Source: Eudorina sp. 2006-703-Eu-15
Lineage: Eukaryota; Chlorophyta; Chlorophyceae; Chlamydomonadales; Volvocaceae
Direction of reading: 5' to 3'
Assembly: GCA_003117195.1 (NCBI GenBank)
Contig: BDSI01000026.1
Coordinates: 1,048,397 to 1,112,396 of the forward strand
Length of the DNA stretch: 64,000 nucleotides
Position numbers and translations under genes: made by a program. The number at the start of each line of letters is the position of its first letter. Positions within the stretch are counted from its first letter, which is position 1. This document shows, one piece after another, positions 14,490 to 27,402 of this stretch. Below the pieces are notes generated by a model. That model worked only from the letters and a program-made list of their open reading frames with translations. It made no database searches and had not been told where the DNA came from.

Positions 14490-15667
14490 AACGAGTACTG
14501 ATCGAAAGATGGATGAACATTAATTACAGCCGAGAGCTGACCCTAAAATGACCCGTCGCATTCTGTTGGTGCGGGGGACGGTGTCGGGCGGGACCCAATC
14601 GAGTCCGTCTGCGATCCCACCCTTGTCAACGGCTCTTTCGGTGTGCGCAGTAGGCGTGTGAACATATTTAAGAACATTAATTCATTCATTCATCAGTCTT
14701 TGAGGCGAGAGTAAAGCCAGTCAATGAAATCTTGGAGTCACTACAGGTGTGGATGTGGCGGAGTGTATGAATGGGTGTCGCGGGGTGTCGGGCGTCGGGC
14801 GTCGGGCTGCGGTTGGCGGCGAGGGATGCCGCCCGACAGGGATCCGGTCCGATCGGGTCTCGATGCCTTGTTTATGCTGAAACATTACGCCATATTATTG
14901 CGAGAGCCAATGCCGGGTTGGTCCTCCTGGTGTGGGCTTTTCCCTCTAGATCCCGCCTTGCGAGGGCACCGTAACATTTACAACCATGTTACGAGTCCGC
15001 TTGGCACAATTATATCTCAGTTAAATATTGGGTCATTGTTTGGTGCCATTCCTTCTGGAAATTCTTGGTCATTGTTTCGAGTACGTGCGCGGCTGTCTGT
15101 ATCAGGAACGGTTGGCGTGGTCAGGTCTAGTTCCTGCGAAGCAACACGTTAATCAAATGTAAAATAACTATAAAATATTAACGATGACACAAAACTGCAA
15201 CGTTTTTGGCACAGCAGCATCACAAGCAACTGAATCGGTTGGTGGGTGCGCTTTCGACAGTGACGACCGCCTGCATTGGGTATCCTGAGTGGAGTTCCTG
15301 CGATATTTAAATAATGTAAGTTTAAACATCAAATCGTTTTATCTTCGTATGTCATACAGTTGCATGCGAAATGCCAGTTGTGGCTTCTGAGGAAAGCCAG
15401 TAGTGCACGTTCGCGAGAGGTCACAGTACAACATGCAATTGAAATGAACAGTATATAAATTCAGTGTCGGATTGACCCGAAGGTGCACAACTGAGTACTA
15501 CTAAAAGTCGTATTCCCTGTGCGATCCTTTTGCTGGGCCCCGTGCATAACCCAACATCATTGACATACGTGTGACAAGTGTATATGAATAAAAACTGTTG
15601 GGTCAGCACCTTGCACACATATCTACGCCTTGCGCATACTTCCCATCGTGATGAACGCTGAACAAAC

Positions 15668-18600
15668 ATGGCCACAATGAAACTTCGACCTTTTCACTTC
15701 GTTACTTTATTTGGGATCTTACTGTCTGCTCGGACAGCCGGTAAGTCTTGCGCGAGCGATTCATACTTGACGCTGTCTCGTGCATGGGCACAGCATCGCG
15801 GAAGGACGAAGGCGCATTCTCTGATATGATGATCTACGTCTCTAACATCCACAAGACGAATATGTATATTACGACTCACTCTTTTGGCTTTATCTCGCTT
15901 TCCTGCAGTGGCGCAAGGCTCGGCGCCGGTCGCTGGAAACGGATTTCCGTGGTGTCCAATCCCGTCAGATTGCGCCTGCAGTCCTTACCGGGCGGAGCCC
16001 ACGGATCGCTTCGAGGTAAAGCCTGCGTCCGTCTCGTTGTACCGTACAGTCGAATATTCAAACAAATTTTTCTGGCGTCTTGCGGCCTGTGGACTTGTAC
16101 TGGGACCTCGCGCGGAAACTTACTCAGCACAAGACAGAGCAGCAACGGCGCGTGGGGAGCAGCCTCCTGAAGGCCCCGGCTCGCCCGACCCAAAAATCGA
16201 GTTCTCAGTTCGCTGACCCACGTGCTCACTCCTTCCGTGCGATACTGCTGGAATAGTACGGCCACTTTTCCCCCTCGGTGCTCCTCTTCAAGTCCGCGAT
16301 CCTACCCCCCTCAAACCCCCTCTCAACTGGCACCCCCACTGTCCTCGCGGGCCCCCGCTTCCTCCGCAGGTCGCCAATGTCGCACGCAGCTGCTTCAAAG
16401 TCACGCTCGTCGGCTGCGATGCCAACCGCGCCTGCTGCTCCACGCTGCTGCCTGCCACAGACAGGATCTCGGTGAGTCGTCGTTGCTGCCGGTACCGTCG
16501 CTGCTGCTGCGTAATGCTGCTGCTGCTGTACACAGCTACGCCGTACAAGACGGTCGTACACGGCGCCCCAACGGTGAAGTACGACCCCCCGCCAGCCTTC
16601 AAAACACGACGCAGTCACCTGAGAGATACGGATGGGGGCCCCCGGACGGGGATGGGGGGATGGCACACACGCTGCCGTACGATCAACCCACCATCCACCG
16701 CAGCCAACCGCCCAACCACCCAACCCATGCCCAACCGACTCATCACCCACGGTGGTCTTTGTGTTTGCATTGCGTTTTACCGTTCTGTCCTGCCCTGCCC
16801 TGCCCTGCCTTGGCCCCCCCCTGCGATACCCTGCCCCGCCGTGTGCTCCGCAGTTCGAGACGACTCCACTGTGTACGATCACCAGCGTGCTCGGCATAAC
16901 GGTCAACGGAGTGCCCCACGAGTCGTGGAGCATCGACAGCCACCCCTTGGGTAGGTGCTGCTGTTGCTGCTGCTTGCTGCGACTGTTGTTGCTGATGCTG
17001 TTACTGCTGCTTCTGTTGCTTCTGTTGGTGTTGCTGCTGCTGTCACCTCGGGAGTTGCGCCGTTCCACATATACACACACACACACACCTGACTTCATGC
17101 CGCGCCCTCTGTCTCTCTCCATCGTACCCTGCCGTATTCCGCCGTACCACCGTCACACGCAGGCGCGGAGCTGGCCATCACCGGCCTCGCGCCCAACGGC
17201 TCCTCCATCCTGTCGCCGGTGGGCGCCGTGGTGTGCATCCGCACCCAGCGGCCCTGCTGGAACTGGGACAACCTCTGTTCGAGCCCCGCCGACCCCAGAA
17301 CCTGCCAGTACTCGTTCCGGGCGGGAAGCGCCGCCTTCTGCCCCACCTGCGCACTCACCCTGCCCTCCGGCGGGCTCTCCTCGCCGCCGCCCGGCGTCGG
17401 CCCCGCGCCAACCACGCCATCGCCGCCCTCGCCGCCGCCGCCGCCGCCCTCACCGCCGCCGCCGCCGTCGCCCTCACCGCCGCCGCCACCGCCGCCGTCA
17501 CCGCCGCCGCCCTCGCCGGCGGCACTGGTGGCGTCGCCGCCGCTGCCGCGGCCGCCGTTGCCGCGGTCGCCGCCGCGATCGCCGTCACCGCCGCCGGTGA
17601 AGCGCCCGCCACCGTCCCCTCCGTTGGCGCCGCCGCCGTCGCCGCCGTCGCCACCGCCGCCGCCGCCACCGAGGCCGAAAAAGTCCCCTCCGCCGCCGCC
17701 GTCGCTGCCATCGCTGCAGCCATTGCAGCCACCGCTGCCACCACGGCCGCCGAAGCCGCCACGGCCGCCGCCGCCTCCCTCACCGCCGCCGCTGCCTCCG
17801 TCGCCGCCGCCGCCGTGCCACACTGAGGTCTACCTGCACGTCCTGCCACCGTTGGACGGCTCTGGTACCTACGAGTTCGATGCGGCGGTTTGCGATCGAC
17901 TGTCTTCGATCGTGATCTACGATCTGCTCACCCAATCCGTGGCGGCGGGCGCTCGAATTGCCGTACCTTTTCAAATGTCGATATGCAGTAATAAGTCCGT
18001 GGGTGTGGCGGGCGCGTTCTTCAGCGACGCCGACGGCGCACTCCTGCAACCGTGGCTCGACAGTACGGCAGGCCTAACGTCGTGGGTCGCCGCGGTCGCG
18101 GGCCCCGACGCCGGCGGCGGCTGTAGCACCGATCTGATCGGCTACACCGTCGTCGCAACCGTCGGGGGGTCGCTTGACAGCGGCGGCGGGTGCCTGTTCG
18201 GCGAGATGATGAGGGAGTGCGCCCCGCCGCCGCCGTCGCCGCCGCCGTCACCCATGCCACCGCAGCCGTCGCCGCCGCCTAGCCCGCCCCGGCCGCCGAG
18301 GTTGCCGAGGCCGCCGTCGCCGACGCCGCCGCCGCCCCCCCGCCCCGCCACCGCCCCCCCCGCCGCCGCCCCCGTCCCCGCCGCCGCCACCTTCGCCTCC
18401 GCCGCCCTCGCCGCCGCCGCCATCCCCTTTGCCGCCCTCGCCGCCACCGCCCGGCCCGCCGCCGCCGTCGCCGCCTCCGCCGGCGCCGCCGCCGCCTTCC
18501 CCGGCGCCGCCAGTGCCCGACACGCCTCCCTCGCCGCCGACTCCCAACCCCCCACAGCCCCCGTCACCACCAACGCCGCCGCCCTCGCCGCCGCCGCCCT

Positions 18601-19355
18601 CTCCACCCCCACCGGACCCGCCGCCGCCCTCGCCTCCACCGCCTTCGCCCCCTCCTCCCTCCCCGCCGCCGCCCAATCCGCCGCCGCCGTCCCCGCCGCC
18701 CCGCCCGCCGCCGAGCCCCCGCCCGCCGTCACCTTCCCCTCCATCCCCACCCTCCCCGCCCCGGCCGCCACCAAACCCACCGCCGCCGCCCCCACACCCG
18801 CCCTCGCCGCGGCCCCCGCCGACGCCGCCCTCCCCTCCGCCACCGCCGTACAATGTGCTCGTCACAGTTTCCATCTCACCCACGCCCGCCGCCGCCCCCG
18901 AAACCATCTCCGCGTCGGATTGCGCCCGCCTGTCAATCTTGATCGGCAACGCCTTCACGTCCAACGCCGCCGCCGTCGGTGCCCTGCTGCTCCGAAACTT
19001 CACCCTGCTGACGTGCCGCCGAGACACGGCTGTCGTACAGGGCGTCTTCTTCAGCGGGCCGCACGCGGCGCTGCTGCAGCGCTGGCTCAACAGCTCGTCG
19101 GCTCTGTCGTCCTGGGTGTCGTACATCACGGGCGGTACGACATGCCCATCTCTGGACCAGACCAAGGGCTACGTCGTGTCTTCGACGGTGTCGGGCAGCG
19201 AAGACGCAAACGCGACCTCGACGCCCGCGACGTCGTACTTGACCGGCTCGTTCCGTACACAGTGCCCTGGTACGGCGACGCTTGACGACAACACATCGAC
19301 CGGCGGGAAACGGAAACGGCCGCCGCCGCTGCCGCCCGTGGACGTCGACCCCTGA
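15668..19355 (+). CDS. Pherophorin 1, frame break and missing C-terminal module
   Basis: Secreted hydroxyproline-rich extracellular matrix glycoprotein. Exons: 15668-15740 (signal peptide MATMKLRPFHFVTLFGILLS), 15909-16015, 16370-16471, 16854-16950, 17163-19355. Exons 2-5 form the cysteine-rich N-terminal pherophorin domain (GFPWCPIPSDCACSPYR; CDANRACCS; LCSSPADPRTCQYSF). Then come a (Ser-Pro-Pro)n hinge, a globular repeat (about 17820-18220), a second hinge, and a second globular repeat (about 18850-19260; AALLQRWLNSSSALSSWVSY). Between 18334 and 18362 the reading frame shifts by one base within two C-runs; both sides are otherwise intact, so this is an assembly indel or a recent mutation. 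Unlike its neighbour, it lacks the final cysteine-rich pherophorin module and stops at 19353-19355 after a basic Pro-rich tail. About 856 residues if the frame is continuous. Confidence 0.85.
18334..18362 (+). other. Frame break in C-homopolymers of pherophorin 1
   Basis: Upstream, the Ser-Pro-Pro reading runs in the frame of 17163; downstream, the Ser-Pro-Pro reading and the third globular domain run one base out of register. The interval holds C-runs of 7 (18335-18341) and 8 (18354-18361). The summed exon length is one base over a multiple of three, as expected from one extra C (or two missing). Confidence 0.8.
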
Positions 19356-20333
19356 ACGCGGGTTTTTCACGCTCCGAAAGCGCTTGAAGGGGGTGCCGTA
19401 CGGTACCGTGTACCCTCGTGAGCCCCAACAACCTGGATTACGATTCGATACGTCAAAGATCAGGTTCCGTACAAGTCGTACGCATTTGTACGACTTTGTG
19501 CAGCCCTGGGACCGCAGTACATTGCATCCCAAGCAAACCTGAATCCCAAACCCTGTATATTGGACATTGGCTTGAGGACGTGGCAGGGCGCGCCCCGCCA
19601 CACGTGCCGGATGGAGGTACGAATGCTACGAGGAGGATGTTGTGCGAGATATTTAGTTGGATCCAGTTGCAAACAGTTGGATTCGGTTGGGTCGATTGGC
19701 TTGAGGTGGGAGAGGGTGCTGTGTGCTGTCCTGGGCAGGGCGCTGACGAACGGCGCTGGCGGGGGGACACGCGGTGTGTGTGGGGGTGTATTTAAGAAAG
19801 GAACCCGTAGGGGTATGTGTGTACGGCGGGTTCCGAAAAGAGTTTGAATCAAAACACACACGTTCGGGCGACAGCTCGAACCTCACCTGAGCTCATACCC
19901 TGCGAAACGGGTTGTGTCTGCATGTCCATGCGTGTGCGGGGCCGGGTCGCGGGGCTGGGCGAACCGGTGCGGGGGGAGGGATTGCGGAAGGGCTCGGATT
20001 TGGGCTCTAGAGTTTGGGCGTGTTGGCTTGGGTTTGGGTTAGGGTTAGGGTTTGCGTGCACATTGCAGGCTGTGCTGTGCTGAGCTGTAGCACTTACCGT
20101 AGCAGCAGTGACCGGAATGCAGAAGAGTGACCGCCAGTTAGTTAGTCCTCCCTGGACTGGACGCGTCCAGGAGCTTATCAGCGGATGGGTAGCCACAGAT
20201 AGCCACCGTTGGTTAGGGGCTCGAGCGGCGGGGCCCTGGGGGCCCGAGGGGGGGCTCAGGGGGCATCGCATCGCAGTGGGTGCTCGGCTGCATCAGCGGC
20301 GCGAGTGCGTGGCCGTGTTTGCACCACCGCACC

Positions 20334-20415
20334 TGAATTTAGTTGAACTTCCAACTGAATTAGTTGGACAACCCAACTGAATTAGTTGGACAACCCAAAT
20401 GAATTAGTTGGACAC
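20334..20415. repeat. 23-base tandem repeat with internal inverted symmetry
   Basis: About three and a half copies of a unit containing GAATTAGTTGGACAACCCAA. The AGTTGG and CCAACT halves are inverted repeats, so each unit can form a small hairpin. Confidence 0.8.
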
Positions 20416-20943
20416 TTAGTAGACACCAGGTCGTCGGCGTGCTGTTGGTTGCATGCTGTCAAGACCGACGTAACAGAAGAGGATTAGCGGATTAGATGTG
20501 GAGGCGCTGGTGGTGGCAGACTGGTAGTAGTGACTCGTGGTTATCTTACTGTCATACTTCCTGTCGTACCCTGTCGCACCCTCGACCCTAGCGGGGTTGT
20601 CGTCCACCCCTTAGATGGGTTAACGACTGATCATCGCGACTAGGGATGACGTATTCTTAGGTACGGACATCTGTACTGCCGTACACATTTACCTTAGAAG
20701 ACACACGCTGACGGGTTGACTCGGATTGGCGCCGTGGAGGAGCCCCTTGAAGGTCTTTTCAAAGGACGATATTTTTCGTGAAGTTGGACCTGGTGGACCT
20801 CACCACTGCAACAGCGACACGCACAACTGATGCGGCTTCCCGCCGCGTCTGCACCGACATTCATTCTTTGGGGATGTTGTGTTTTTGGGTGTTCTGGGCG
20901 GTCCCGCCCAGTGTGCAAGGCGTGGTGGCATGAAGCTGTCCGT

Positions 20944-21008
20944 CTAGGGCGGCTGCTCCGGAACCAGACGGACCTAGACGGCACTACTAGACGGACCTAG
21001 ACGGTCAT
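20944..21008. repeat. CTAGACGG motif cluster
   Basis: Four copies of CTAGACGG within 65 bases, three of them spaced roughly 13-20 bases apart, in the form GACGGACCTAGACGG. Related copies occur near 27605-27645 downstream of the second pherophorin. Confidence 0.7.
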
Positions 21009-22740
21009 AGACACGGGGAGGGGCCCAGAGGGCCCGACCTTCTTTTTTCCGGGCCCCTCAGCATCCCGGGTGAGTTTCCCCGGGGATCCCTCTGGGACCA
21101 GCAGGGGCTTAGGAGCCGCCGTCCAGCCCGGGAGCGACGTGGCAGCCCTGTGGCTAGGCGTGTAATCAAGGAGATTGTTACCCACTCACCATCCGTCCTC
21201 ATTCCCGGGTTTTGGGTTCACCGCCGGTTGCCGCCGCTGCTGCTTCTGCAGCGGCCGTGGCCGCCAACGCGCCTGGCCACAGCTACGTCGATGTATGAAA
21301 GTTCAGGTCACCGGCAGAGTTTTGTGCTTTGACCAACGGATCAGCAGCTGTAACTGAGGGAGAAAGAGAGAAAGGGGGGTTGTCGCCGGCACTGCGGCAC
21401 AACAGGTCTCGGAGCTGGGCCAACGTGCTGGCAACTGCCGGCCCCTGCCGCATCGCGGCGCGACGTTTACTGACGCGCTCTCTGACGCGCGACTGATATT
21501 TGCCCGGAAGCAAAAGGTATTTATCACAAGCTTTTGTCAGAAGTTTGCCTTTCCTGTGGAGTTAGGTTGTCCCCCCGCCGGCAGCACTGCCGCCTGTCGT
21601 GAACAAGCAACGACAATGTGCGAGGAGAGCCTTTCCACCACGTTGTACGTTTGACATAAATTTCTCTTGAAGCATGATTTTTATTTGGAAGAGGGTGTAA
21701 AGTAATTGGCTGGCTGGCGACAGTCTGGCGACGGGCTTCGTTTTTCATTCAAACGGGCGTCTGGGGCAGTCGTGGGCAGTCCGGGGCGTCAGCTCCGCCC
21801 TCAAGGCCCGGGGCGGTCGCGAAAGCCTTTTAAACGGGTCAGCTGTTGATCAAGATCGTCTTGATGCATCAATTCAACTATATGCATGTACCTCATGCAT
21901 GCAAACAGCAAGTTTGCTCGCTCGGAAGCTGATATCTTGCGTCGTTGGTTTGTCCGTTTTGTTGTGCCCAGCCTCAAAAAGTTATATTGGTATTTATTTA
22001 ATATGTATGTTCCACATTGCCATTGATTTGGGATTGCGGAGCCGCTACGCGGCGCCGGTCCCCACCAGACCCTCCAAACGCCACCGAATGGAATCCTTTT
22101 GCATGCTTGCCAGAATAATCCCTATTGGAGTTAATAAGTGGCAGGTTAATCTGTGCTCGTGGTTGAATGCACGTCAGGACGGGCCCACCATATACGGCTG
22201 TTGTGCATTTGCGTATAGCTCTGTAGCGACCCGCTTCCCGTATAACTCAGTCCAACCATATAGAGTCCGGTATTACGAAAGTATACTAATTAGTTGTAGA
22301 GTTTTCTCCTCGAGTTACTTCGCACGCTCCCATTGAGGTCAGTCGTGTAAAAGTGTATCCCAATTTGACTTTGGCATGTTTTCAAGCGCCGAGCTCACTT
22401 GCGTCACTCACAACATCAGATAACTGGACGTTTAACAAGGCGGAGCGTTTGGAGCGCGCTCCTGGACAGCGGTCAGACAGGTCAGCGGAACAGCATTGAC
22501 GCGTGGAGGTCAACCATCACTTAGCTCGCAGTGACACACCAACGTGATCACCATTGAGTTTGTAAATGTTGCCAGCGCAGGTAACGGGCATTACGACCGC
22601 AACAACTAAACAACTGGTGGCGTCCAACACCATCGTGGCGCAAGGTCCGCACCGAGACGGCCGCACACTTTGAAATGCTTTACCATAATTAGCATTGTTC
22701 TGAAAAGTATCTCTTTCTCCCCGCAGCCACTGTGAGCAGG

Positions 22741-25700
22741 ATGCTGCGCTCAAGGGTGCCATCCTTGCTATGGACAGCAGTCGCAGTCGCCTTCCTGTCA
22801 GCAGGTAAGCGGATACGTCCTATTTGCCTCAACAGCTTTCTTGTCGTTAGGCCTGTACGCGCCATGAAACAACAGGAGGTCCACACACCAACCTTCTGTA
22901 GCCAGCTGTCTTGACCTACTCAGCTGCGACAAAGCCAGTCAAGGAACAAAATCCATTACAAGTTGCATTTGGTATTTTAAATTAAATTACAGAAGTTGTG
23001 TAGCAGTCTTGAACAAATTGCTGGTTGATTCCCTTACCGATTCAAATTTCCTCCTCGCCGACAGGTCTGGCCGCGGCGCAGACCACCCCCGACTCGGACA
23101 GCTCCTCGGATGTTCCAGTGGCGGGGTTGCTAACCTTCCCCTGGTGCCAGTGCCAGACTTACGACTGCGCCTGCAGTCCATACAAACTCGAAATCATCAA
23201 GACCACCACGGTAAGTGCAGCTGTGCTTGTGGGGAGGCCAAGGGCACAGACGCCGCACGACCGATCACCAGCCTCGCATCGACCCCAGCAGCGGCCGATT
23301 TTTATCCTGGTTGTCTGCATGTGTAAATCCTGGTGGCTTGCATACCTTAAGACCACCCATCCTTCGCCCCGGGTTCGGATCCGGAATCGTCCCTGCCCCT
23401 CCAAACAATTATCCCCTCCCGCTACCTTCCGCATCACCCTCCAGGTCGGCTCTGCCACAACGACCTGCCTGAACGTCTACGAGATCGGCTGCGATCTCTC
23501 AGCACAATGCTGTAGGGGCATGCGGGCAGCGGTGGATAAGATCTCGGTGAGTGGAGACGGGACGGCCGTGGCCGGGGGGGGCGAAGCGACACATATACAC
23601 CGCTCATTCATATACACTCCCCCGCCTAGCCTGGCCGCAAACGTTAGCGGCGGGGACAATGAAGGTGAACCGCAGCTAATCCGGGCTCGGGGGTAGGGTC
23701 AGGGCTAGGTGTATTTGTTTTCCTCCGCGGGGCGCCGCTGGTTCGATTGAGGGACGTTTGAGGACTTGCTTTGCGGAGGGCTGGGCCGCTTCGCTCTCCA
23801 ACAGGGGCAGCCAAGCCAATTCTGTTGTGGCCATGTGCGGCAGCGCTGGGCACCCTCCCCGGTCCGCCGCCCTGCACACAAGCCCGCATCGTGCACTGTC
23901 GACGACGTCTCCACCATCTCCCCCCCCTTACAAGCTGCTCTGCACAACCGATCGCCTCCAATAGCTGAGTGAATGATTGCCGTTTCGACTAAGCGACTTC
24001 CTGACCGACGGACGGACTGCGGGGCAGTTGGGGTCCAAGTCCAAATGACTGAATGACTGACTGGCTGGTTGTCTGGCTGGCTGGCTGGCTCGTTGCCTGT
24101 TGTACATTGCAGTTCGAGGCCACGTCCAAATGCCCGGCCAAGTCGTCGGTGATCAATGTGACGATTGACGGGGTGAAGTGGCCGTCGTACGACATCATCG
24201 CGCGGAATCCAGGTACGGCACCACGGCCTGGTTGTCAGCGAGCTGGTTCCGGCGCCGCCCCCTTCCCCCCTGATGGCCGCATCCCATGGGGGCCGCAGGA
24301 CTGGGTGCCGTTCCGGCTGGGGCGGGAAAACAATGCGGCTGGGCGGGCGACGCTGCATGTCCCTTGGTCTGCTGAACGTACATGCAGCTCCAGTACTCCA
24401 GCCCCGCCACAGCCACCGCCACAGGTCACCGGCCACCAGCTGCACCGGATTGGACGATTCCGATGTTCAGCTGCTTCAGCTGCCGTGTCAGACAGCACTT
24501 CCCTCCGCTCGCTCCACCGACCGATACACATCAACACCTTCCGCTGCCCTCACCGCTCTCTGCTGTACAGGGTACGACCTGAAGATCTACAACCTGAACC
24601 GCAACATCTCGACCCTGCCCGGCGCCACCATCTGCATCTCCACCCGCTCCCCCTGCTCATCCCCCAACGACTGGTGCTTCAACAACAAGACCAAGACCTG
24701 CCGCTACAGCTTCGCCGACAGCTCCTCAACCAACTGGTGCCCCACCTGCATCAACACCCTCTCGCCGCAGCCCCGCCCGCCGCCGTCGCCCACGCCGCCG
24801 CCGCCGCGCTCCCCCAAGAAACGCTCTCCGCCGCCGCCGCCACCCAGCCCGCCCTCGCCGCCGCCGCCATCGCCGCCGCCGCCGTGCCAGGCCGACATCT
24901 TCATCCAGCTCCTCCCCCCTTGGGCCTCCGCCGCCGCCTATCAGTTCAACGCCGCGATCTGCGCGGGCATGGCGAGCCGCATCTCCAAGGACCTCGCGGC
25001 CCAGGCCGCTGCCCAGGGCGTGGTGATCATCGACTCGTTCGATCTGACCACGTGCGACCCCCTGTTCATTAAGGTCAGCGGCGCGTTCCGTGGCCCCGGC
25101 GACGGCAAGGCGCTCGAGCCGTGGCTGAACAGCCCCGCCGGCATGCAGGCCTGGGTGACGGCCATCACCGGCGGGCCGAGCTGCAACCCCAGCCTTTTTG
25201 GATACGACGTCTTCGCGACGGTGGTGGGCCCCGACGCGGGTTTCACCTGCCTGTCGGGAGAGTGGACGCAGGAGTGCCCGCCGCCGCCGCCGTCGCCGAA
25301 CCCGCCGCCGCCGCCACCGCTGCCGCCGCCGCCGTCCCCGCCGTCGCCATCCCCGCCATCACCCGACCCGCCGTCGCCGCCGCCGCCGTCACCGCCGCCG
25401 CCCCCATCCCCCGAGCCGCCGCCGTCGCCGCCGCCGCCGTCGCCACCACCGCCGCTGCCGCCGCCACCCTCGCCACCACCACCCCTGCCCCCGCCGCCGT
25501 CGCCCCCGCCCCCGCCGATGTTGCCGCCGCAGCTGCCGCCTCCCTCACCACCGCCTCCCTCCCCTCCGCCGCCGGCGCCTCCGCCACCCTCGCCGCCGCC
25601 GCCCAACCCGCCGCCGCCGTCGCCGTCCCCGCCTGATCCCCCATCGCCGCCGCCACTGCCGCCGCCGCCCGCGCCGCCCTCCCCGTCGCCACCGAGCCCC

Positions 25701-27402
25701 GCCACACCCTGCCTCGCCTGTTTCATCATCTCCATCACGCCGCCGCCCTCCCTCACGGGCCCTATGTTCACCTTCACGGACGCTCTTTGCTCCCAAATCG
25801 TGTCCATCATGTCCGATGCCGTCGCCGCCAACGCCACCGCCGTCGGCGCCGACATTATCCGGCCCTTCACGCTGTCCACCTGCAGCAAGGCGTACAACGG
25901 CTCTGTCGTACCACCGGTGCTGCCGTCCGTCAAGCTGTGCGGCGGTTTCCGATCGTACGACAGCGGCGCGCTGCTGCAGTCGTTCATCGAGGGACCCACG
26001 GGTCTGCGCTCCTGGGTTCAAGCCATCACCGGCGGGGAGCAGTGCTCTCCCTTCCTGGCGGGCTATTACTTCTTAGGGGAGGTGGTGGACATCCTCGGCG
26101 GCCCGACGTGCCTGGTGGGCGAGTACGGCCAGGACTGCTTCCTGCCACCGCCCAGCCCGCCGCCGCGCCCGCCGCCGATGCCGCCCAGCCCGCCGCCGCC
26201 CTGTGAAACCCTCGTCGCCATCACCGTCACGCCCACCACCAACGCCTCGCAGATCAACTTCAACGCGTCGCAGTGCACCTCGATCGCGCTTCGCATCGGC
26301 AGCAGCTTCTCCGCCGCAGCGACGGCAAACGGGGCTCTCATCACCAGCGGGTTCGGACTGGCGTCGTGCGGGTCTTCGATCGTGGCCCGTGGGTCGTTCC
26401 TGTCCGCCTCCGACGGCGCCAAATTGCAGAGCTGGCTGCAGAGCGCATCCGGGCTGCAAGCCCTGGTGGTGTCCATCTTCGGCGGGCCGACGTGCAACGG
26501 CCTGGCGGGATACACGATCATCGCCAACGTCGCCGGCAGCTGCCTGACCGGGTCGTACTTCCAGGACTGTGCCGCAAGCTTCAGTCAGCCGCCGCCGCCG
26601 CCGCGGCCGCCCAAGAAGCGGCCGCCGCCGTCCGGCCCCGTCGTTCCGCAGCAGCTGCTGCCGCCGCCGCCGTCTCCGCTGCCGCCCAACCCGCCGCAAC
26701 CCACGCCGCCGGCGCCGTCGCCCGACTTCCCCTTCATCGTCCAGACGCATGTCTGCCGTACTAATACCTCGAATGTGCCGTACTCTGCCGGCCCGCTTTG
26801 GACCGCGCCGACCAAGGACCAGAACGGGGATGCCGCCGTGGCGATGTGCACCAACATCTCCCGCCAGAGCTGCGTCGCCACCGGCGCCGGCAACATGTGT
26901 TGCAGCATGGACTTTGCCAAGATCGAGGTTCCGGTCAGCAACGCCTGCAGGTCGGACCTGCGGCGGCTCACAATCAACGGCACTCCGTACACGTACACCT
27001 GGGGATCCTACGCCAACGACCTCTTCACCGTCAAGTTCACCGACCTCAAGACGTGAGTTGCTTTTTTCAAAACAAAAATTTTATTGTATGAAATTTTGTA
27101 TTTCTGCTGGCCGTCATACATGCTGCATGCTATCGTGCGGTGCAATCTCAGCAAAGCATGAAAATTTGAAAAGCAGTGGTGCATGTACGAAACCGCCATC
27201 TGCCAAAAATGCGCTAATAATATATCCGTGATGTCTGTTTGCATATCGCAGGAGTGTTCCGAACCCAGCCGGTGCGGTGCTATGCTGGGTGGTGCGCTCC
27301 GGAACCTGCGGCAATCCGTCCAACTTCTGCCTCAACGGCCACTGCCAGGTCGCCATCTTCAGCAGCAGCAACGACTGCTGCCCAACAGAGTACATTTTCT
27401 GA
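22741..27402 (+). CDS. Pherophorin 2, complete
   Basis: Secreted Ser/hydroxyproline-rich extracellular matrix glycoprotein of 1014 residues. Exons: 22741-22804, 23065-23210, 23445-23546, 24113-24212, 24571-27052, 27252-27402; all phases agree. Signal peptide MLRSRVPSLLWTAVAVAFLS. The N-terminal domain carries the family signature FPWCQCQTYDCACSPYKLE, then CDLSAQCCRG and NKTKTCRYSF. Then come Pro-rich hinges separating three similar globular repeats of about 110 residues (pattern: Cys, then a GALLQ-like motif, then SWV-AITGG). The C-terminal pherophorin domain runs from about residue 890 (HVCRTNTSNVPYSAGPLW; CVATGAGNMCCSMDF) into the last exon (CWVVRSGTCGNPSNFCLNGH; ending NDCCPTEYIF). Same strand and same intron layout as pherophorin 1, so a tandem duplication. 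Expected to be heavily O-glycosylated on Hyp and crosslinked in the matrix. Confidence 0.93.

Larger units (their letters stand above)
11491..15667. other. Repeat-rich intergenic region
   Basis: Apart from one weak candidate exon (13784-14489) I see no supportable gene. The 15.0-15.6 kb part is AT-rich and non-coding, and includes the promoter and 5' untranslated region of the first pherophorin. Simple and palindromic repeats are listed separately. Confidence 0.5.
19356..22740. other. Intergenic region between the two pherophorins
   Basis: No convincing gene on either strand. It holds a tandem 23-base repeat, copies of a CTAGACGG motif, an AT-rich stretch from about 21.8 to 22.4 kb, and the promoter of the second pherophorin. 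Confidence 0.6.

Noticed and set aside
17095..19165. Long Gly/Ala-rich open frames antisense or out of frame with the pherophorins
   Set aside because: They are mirror images of (CCN)n coding sequence and have no independent support. The same holds for similar frames opposite 24.7-26.8 kb.
20028..20056. Telomere-like GGGTTTGGGTTAGGGTTAGGGTTT
   Set aside because: Only two to four imperfect units embedded in unique sequence; volvocine telomeres use TTTAGGG or TTTTAGGG. At most an interstitial relic.
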